Positions 6,818-9,187 of a DNA stretch of 9,187 nucleotides are shown piece by piece. Source of the stretch: Bacteroidia bacterium (GTDB taxonomy: Bacteria; Bacteroidota; Bacteroidia; Bacteroidales; VadinHA17). The DNA is taken from positions 1 through 9,187 of the forward strand of contig JAPLEC010000303.1 in NCBI GenBank assembly GCA_026391515.1. Reading direction: 5' to 3'. The notes beneath the pieces are model-generated. The model saw only the letters and a program-made list of their open reading frames with translations, searched no databases and was not told where the DNA came from. The position numbers and the translations under genes are program-made. How positions within the stretch are numbered: position 1 is the first letter of the stretch; each line of letters begins with the position of its first letter.

Positions 6818-7948
6818 TTATTTTTCGAAGAATTTTAAAACATTAAGTGCAATATAGTCAAGCTGCTCCTGGTCCATGTCGGGATGAATCGGCAAAGACA
6901 GAACCTCCTTGCATAACTGTGATGTGACAGGAAAATCATTTTCATTATACTTAAGAAAACGATATGCATCCTGGATATGTAAAGGTCCGGGGTAATAGAT
7001 CATTGAAGGGATCTTTGCAGATTCAAGAAATTTCTTCAGATCATCCCGTCTTCCGTTTTTTACTCTTATTGTGTACTGGTGAAAGATATGGGATGAATAA
7101 CCTGCTCTTTCAGGAAGAATAATTGAGGAACATCCTGGAAATGCTTCATCATAAAAATCTGCAACCGCTTTTCTTGCAGAATTGAACTGATCGAGATATT
7201 TAAGCTTTACATTGAGAATAGCTGCCTGCAGTGTATCGAGCCGTGAATTGACTCCGATATCGTCATAATGATATTTTATCTTCATGCCGTGGTTCGCAAT
7301 GCTTCTGAGCTTTTTTGCAAGTTCATCGTCATTTGTAAACATGGCACCTCCATCGCCGTAACAGGCAAGATTTTTTGAAGGGAAAAATGAAGTTGTGCCA
7401 ATGGTCCCAATTGTTCCGGCTTTCTTTTTTGTTCCGTCTGAAAATATAAAATCTGTACCTGTAGCCTGGGCAGCATCTTCTACGACAAAAATGTCATTCT
7501 CTCTTGCAAGCTTCATAACAGATTCCATATCAGCACATTGGCCGAAGAGATGAACCGGTACTATAGCTTTTGTCCGGGAAGTAATAGCTCTTTTTATTGC
7601 ATCGACCGATATATTATAGGTATCCGGATCCGGATCGACGATAACCAGTTTCAAGCCAAGAAGAACAACAACTTCGACTGTTGCAATAAAGGTGAAGTTT
7701 GTTGTAATTACCTCATCGCCGGGTTTGAGCTTAAGTGCCATCATTGCAATCTGAAGGGCATCTGTACCATTAGCGCATGAGATAACATGTTTAACATCCA
7801 GATATTTCTGAAGAGCTTCTTCGAATTGTTTGATTTCAGGACCTTTAATAAATGCAGAGGAATTAAGCACAAATTTTATTGCTGCATCAATTTCGACACT
7901 CAGTTTCTCATACTGAGCTTTAAGGTCAACCATTTGAATATCTCTCAT
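6818..7948 (-). CDS. wbpE: DegT/DnrJ/EryC1 (SHS) PLP-dependent aminotransferase, WbpE/WlbC type
   Basis: A 376-residue PLP enzyme predicted to transfer an amino group, probably from glutamate, to C3 of the 3-keto UDP-GlcNAcA made by the WbpB-like enzyme. Numbering from the chosen start, the motifs are ISCANGTDALQIAM at 56-69, VPVHLFGQCADM at 130-141, VEDAAQATG with the PLP-contacting Asp158, SFFPSKNLACYGDGGA with the Schiff-base Lys192, and GVNSRLDTLQAAIL at 232-245, all strongly WbpE-like. The frame extends to an ATG at 7993, but those 15 extra residues look unconserved and begin right at the edge of an intergenic repeat. MRDIQMVDLKAQY from the ATG at 7946-7948 matches the usual family start, so I chose that; MVDLKAQY, five codons on, is possible. 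It is the first gene of the six-gene operon. Confidence 0.93.
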   Translation of the reverse strand: MRDIQMVDLKAQYEKLSVEIDAAIKFVLNSSAFIKGPEIKQFEEALQKYLDVKHVISCANGTDALQIAMMALKLKPGDEVITTNFTFIATVEVVVLLGLKLVIVDPDPDTYNISVDAIKRAITSRTKAIVPVHLFGQCADMESVMKLARENDIFVVEDAAQATGTDFIFSDGTKKKAGTIGTIGTTSFFPSKNLACYGDGGAMFTNDDELAKKLRSIANHGMKIKYHYDDIGVNSRLDTLQAAILNVKLKYLDQFNSARKAVADFYDEAFPGCSSIILPERAGYSSHIFHQYTIRVKNGRRDDLKKFLESAKIPSMIYYPGPLHIQDAYRFLKYNENDFPVTSQLCKEVLSLPIHPDMDQEQLDYIALNVLKFFEK

Positions 7949-7971
7949 CTGATGCAAAATTCTTGGAATTA

Positions 7972-7979
7972 CGAAGATA
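7972..7979 (-). promoter_or_regulatory. candidate -7 element for the leftward operon
   Basis: On the minus strand this reads TATCTTCG, one mismatch from the Bacteroidota -7 consensus TAnnTTTG. It would give a leader of about 20 bases before the ATG at 7948. I see no TTTG-type -33 box at the expected 19-21 base spacing; that position falls at the left edge of the inverted repeat. This is a weak call based on pattern only. Confidence 0.22.
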
Positions 7980-8009
7980 ATATATTTTTCCATTTAACCC
8001 ATCCCCCAA

Positions 8010-8037
8010 CCCCTTCCCTTAAGTCTAAGGGAAGGGG
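8010..8037. repeat. Perfect 12-bp hairpin, left arm of the repeat pair
   Basis: CCCCTTCCCTTA at 8010-8021 is exactly complementary to TAAGGGAAGGGG at 8026-8037, with a 4-base AGTC loop. It is not followed by a T-run on the plus strand, and on the minus strand it is followed by a G-rich stretch, so it is a poor intrinsic terminator despite the strong stem. It could still form in DNA or RNA of any transcript passing through. Confidence 0.85.
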
Positions 8038-8066
8038 AGTAATTAACTGACCATTAAATTTTTAAG

Positions 8067-8094
8067 TCCCTTCCCTTAGACTTAAAGGAAGGGA
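8067..8094. repeat. Hairpin with one mismatch, right arm of the repeat pair
   Basis: TCCCTTCC at 8067-8074 pairs with GGAAGGGA at 8087-8094. After one C/A mismatch (8075/8086), three more pairs close a GACT loop at 8079-8082. Its reverse complement differs from the left-arm hairpin (8010-8037) at only three positions (the two end bases and the C/T at the mismatch), so the two are inverted copies. Confidence 0.82.
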
Positions 8095-8198
8095 TTTAGG
8101 GAAGGGTTGAACCAAGAAAAAAGATAAATAAAAGGAAAATAAGACCATAGATGAATTGAACTTCATTAATTATTTTAAATATCTTACAAAGTTTTTCT

Positions 8199-8206
8199 TA
8201 TTTTTG
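8199..8206 (+). promoter_or_regulatory. Bacteroidota -7 promoter element for the HU/SPOR gene
   Basis: TATTTTTG is an exact match to the Bacteroidota -7 consensus TAnnTTTG and ends 19 bases before the ATG at 8226, which would give a short leader of roughly 10-15 bases. The -33 box is weak: TTTT at 8173-8176 lies 22 bases upstream, slightly further than the usual spacing. The AT-rich stretch 8112-8225 contains no other feature I can support. Confidence 0.5.
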
Positions 8207-8225
8207 TATTGAAAGTTAAATCAAA

Positions 8226-9173
8226 ATGGATATTACAGCTTTCATACGGGAATTACTATTCAATCACGATTGCGTTATTTTGCCGGGGTTTGGAGGCTTC
8301 ATCGGGAATTATACACCTGCGCGTATTGATAAAACTACGTCAACTTTTTATCCGCCTGTAAAACAAATATCCTTCAACAGGAACCTTAATCATAATGACG
8401 GTCTGCTGGTTGGCAGACTCTCGGAACATTCGAAAGTGAACTATGGCGATGCAAGAAACATCGTGGAGGAATTTGTTGCCGGATTGCGTAAGAAGCTTGA
8501 AAGAGGCGAAAAGGTTGTTTTTGACAATATAGGCAGTTTTATAAGTAACCAGGAAGGAAGTATTCAATTTGAACCTGACCGGAATGTAAATTATCATCTC
8601 GATTCTTACGGACTGGAATCGTTCCAGTTTTCACCTCTTGAGGTTTATGATGTAAGAAAACGCATTGTAAGACATATTGACAAAGACAGTGTTAAGCGCA
8701 CTTCGATGAGAAAAGTGCTCTGGGGCGCAGCTGTAATTATTCCGCTTCTTGCTTTGATGGTAATTGTTCCTTTCAAGTTCAAGAAAGACATTTTTAAATC
8801 AAAAATTGAAGCAACAACATTGAATCCTCTTGCAACAGCTGAATTTGAAAACAATAAAAAAGCTGTAGATGAAAATGTTACCGCAGAACCTGCCATAACA
8901 GAAAAAAATATTGTACAACAAGCTGCTCCGGAAGCTGTTTCACCTGTAACTGAGAATAATTATTGTCTTATTATTGGCAGTTTTAAATTAAAAAATAATG
9001 CTGAAGCCCAGGCTAATATTTTAAAAGATGAAGGCTTCACACCAGAGATAATAAGTGCTCCCAATGGTTTTTACAGGGTAAGTGCTCTGAGATGCCAGGA
9101 CATGAACTCTGCTCTGCTTAAGAAAAACAGTATGGGGAAAAGATTCCCGGGAGTCTGGGTAAAGAAAATTTGA
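8226..9173 (+). CDS. HU-CCDC81 domain and SPOR domain membrane protein
   Basis: A 315-residue protein with three parts. Residues 1-145 resemble the paired bacterial HU-CCDC81 domains: MDITAFIRELLFNHDCVILPG, GFGGFIGNYTPA at 21-32, ISFNRNLNHNDGLL at 48-61, and VVFDNIGSF at 97-105. A single hydrophobic segment at about 165-183, preceded by basic residues (KRTSMRK), predicts one membrane helix with the N-terminus in the cytoplasm. After a low-complexity Ala/Glu/Thr/Val linker (about 195-243), the last 70 residues form a SPOR domain (CLIIGSFKLKNNAEAQ at 247-262, GFYRVSALR at 281-289, VWVKK at 310-314). SPOR domains bind glycan strands stripped of stem peptides, mostly at the division septum; HU-like folds bind DNA. 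The layout suggests a link between nucleoid and cell wall, as proposed for this family. It starts divergently from the sugar operon and is probably not functionally tied to it. Confidence 0.9.
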   Translation: MDITAFIRELLFNHDCVILPGFGGFIGNYTPARIDKTTSTFYPPVKQISFNRNLNHNDGLLVGRLSEHSKVNYGDARNIVEEFVAGLRKKLERGEKVVFDNIGSFISNQEGSIQFEPDRNVNYHLDSYGLESFQFSPLEVYDVRKRIVRHIDKDSVKRTSMRKVLWGAAVIIPLLALMVIVPFKFKKDIFKSKIEATTLNPLATAEFENNKKAVDENVTAEPAITEKNIVQQAAPEAVSPVTENNYCLIIGSFKLKNNAEAQANILKDEGFTPEIISAPNGFYRVSALRCQDMNSALLKKNSMGKRFPGVWVKKI

Positions 9174-9187
9174 CCTCTCCCCAAACC
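9174..9187. repeat. Possible start of another C-rich intergenic repeat, cut by the window edge
   Basis: Immediately after the TGA stop the sequence reads CCTCTCCCCAAACC. It resembles the ATCCCCCAACCCC edge of the repeat at 7993-8037 and of dispersed repeats of this kind generally. Only 14 bases are visible, so this is tentative. Confidence 0.3.

Larger units (their letters stand above)
7993..8111. repeat. Inverted repeat pair of C/G-rich hairpin units in a divergent intergenic region
   Basis: The arms at 7993-8037 and 8067-8111 are inverted copies of one 45-base unit. Aligned without gaps they match at 38 of 45 positions by hand count. Each arm carries its own palindrome around a shared core reading CTTTAAGTCTAAGG or its near-copy, and a spacer of 29 AT-rich bases separates them. 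The left arm also encodes, in a forward frame, the low-complexity peptide PPTPSLKSKGRG. This is the kind of spurious peptide (TPSLK) that dispersed intergenic repeats give in many bacterial genomes. No transposase or clear target-site duplication is visible. The element lies upstream of both flanking genes, so it is not an ordinary end-of-gene terminator. A REP- or MITE-like dispersed element is the likely identity (inference). Confidence 0.75.

Noticed and set aside
7949..7993. Upstream ATG at 7993 as the wbpE start
   Set aside because: The extra 15 residues (MEKYIIFVIPRILHQ) do not resemble the family, and the ATG sits at the repeat boundary; the Met at 7948 fits the usual family N-terminus.
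7787..8050. Forward ORF of 87 codons overlapping the wbpE start and the repeat
   Set aside because: It is antisense to conserved wbpE sequence, has no recognisable domain, and its end is repeat-derived low-complexity sequence.
8010..8094. Intrinsic terminators
   Set aside because: The stems are strong, but they lie upstream of two divergent genes and lack T-runs; better described as a dispersed repeat pair.
7993..8111. CRISPR array or a complete insertion sequence
   Set aside because: There are only two units, in inverted rather than direct orientation, with no spacers of regular length, no transposase and no clear target-site duplication.
8151..8166. Small hairpin ATGAA/TTCAT upstream of the HU/SPOR gene
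   Set aside because: Five AT-rich pairs are expected by chance in such sequence.

Overview
The window looks like a chromosomal segment from a member of the Bacteroidota. This rests on a DUF4954-family protein, an HU-CCDC81/SPOR membrane protein, a perfect match to the Bacteroidota -7 promoter element (TAnnTTTG), A-rich gene leaders without clear Shine-Dalgarno sites, and proteins that read like Bacteroidota versions of polysaccharide enzymes. Base composition is AT-rich by eye, with no obvious break between genes. I cannot name a genus.

Layout: (1) Positions 1-1860, + strand: a DUF4954 protein missing its N-terminus at the window edge. (2) Positions 1865-7948, - strand: six tightly packed genes, transcribed right to left in the order wbpE-like aminotransferase, wbpD-like acetyltransferase, wbpB/wlbA-like 3-dehydrogenase, UDP-sugar 6-dehydrogenase (TviB/WbpO type), galE, rfbB. 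Junctions range from an 8-base overlap to a 28-base gap, so this is almost certainly one operon. Its last gene converges on the DUF4954 gene with 4 bases between stop codons. (3) Positions 7949-8225: a divergent intergenic region with a pair of inverted, hairpin-forming C/G-rich repeats and a candidate promoter for the rightward gene. (4) Positions 8226-9173, + strand: an HU-CCDC81 / transmembrane / SPOR protein. (5) The last 14 bases are C-rich and may begin another repeat.

How the genes work together: the first four operon genes match the four steps from UDP-GlcNAc to UDP-2,3-diacetamido-2,3-dideoxy-glucuronic acid (6-oxidation, 3-oxidation, 3-transamination, 3-N-acetylation). This is the route known from Pseudomonas B-band O antigen and Bordetella LPS. 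The 2-epimerase (WbpI/WlbD) that would give the manno sugar is not in the window. GalE and RfbB add a C4-epimerised UDP-sugar and dTDP-4-keto-6-deoxyglucose. The operon therefore supplies activated sugars for a surface polysaccharide or glycan; no glycosyltransferase, flippase or polymerase is visible here.

I do not see a clearly new biological system. The parts most worth a second look are the uncharacterised DUF4954 protein, the DNA-to-cell-wall architecture of the HU/SPOR protein, the inverted repeat pair sitting in a divergent promoter region, and a non-canonical gatekeeper residue in GalE.
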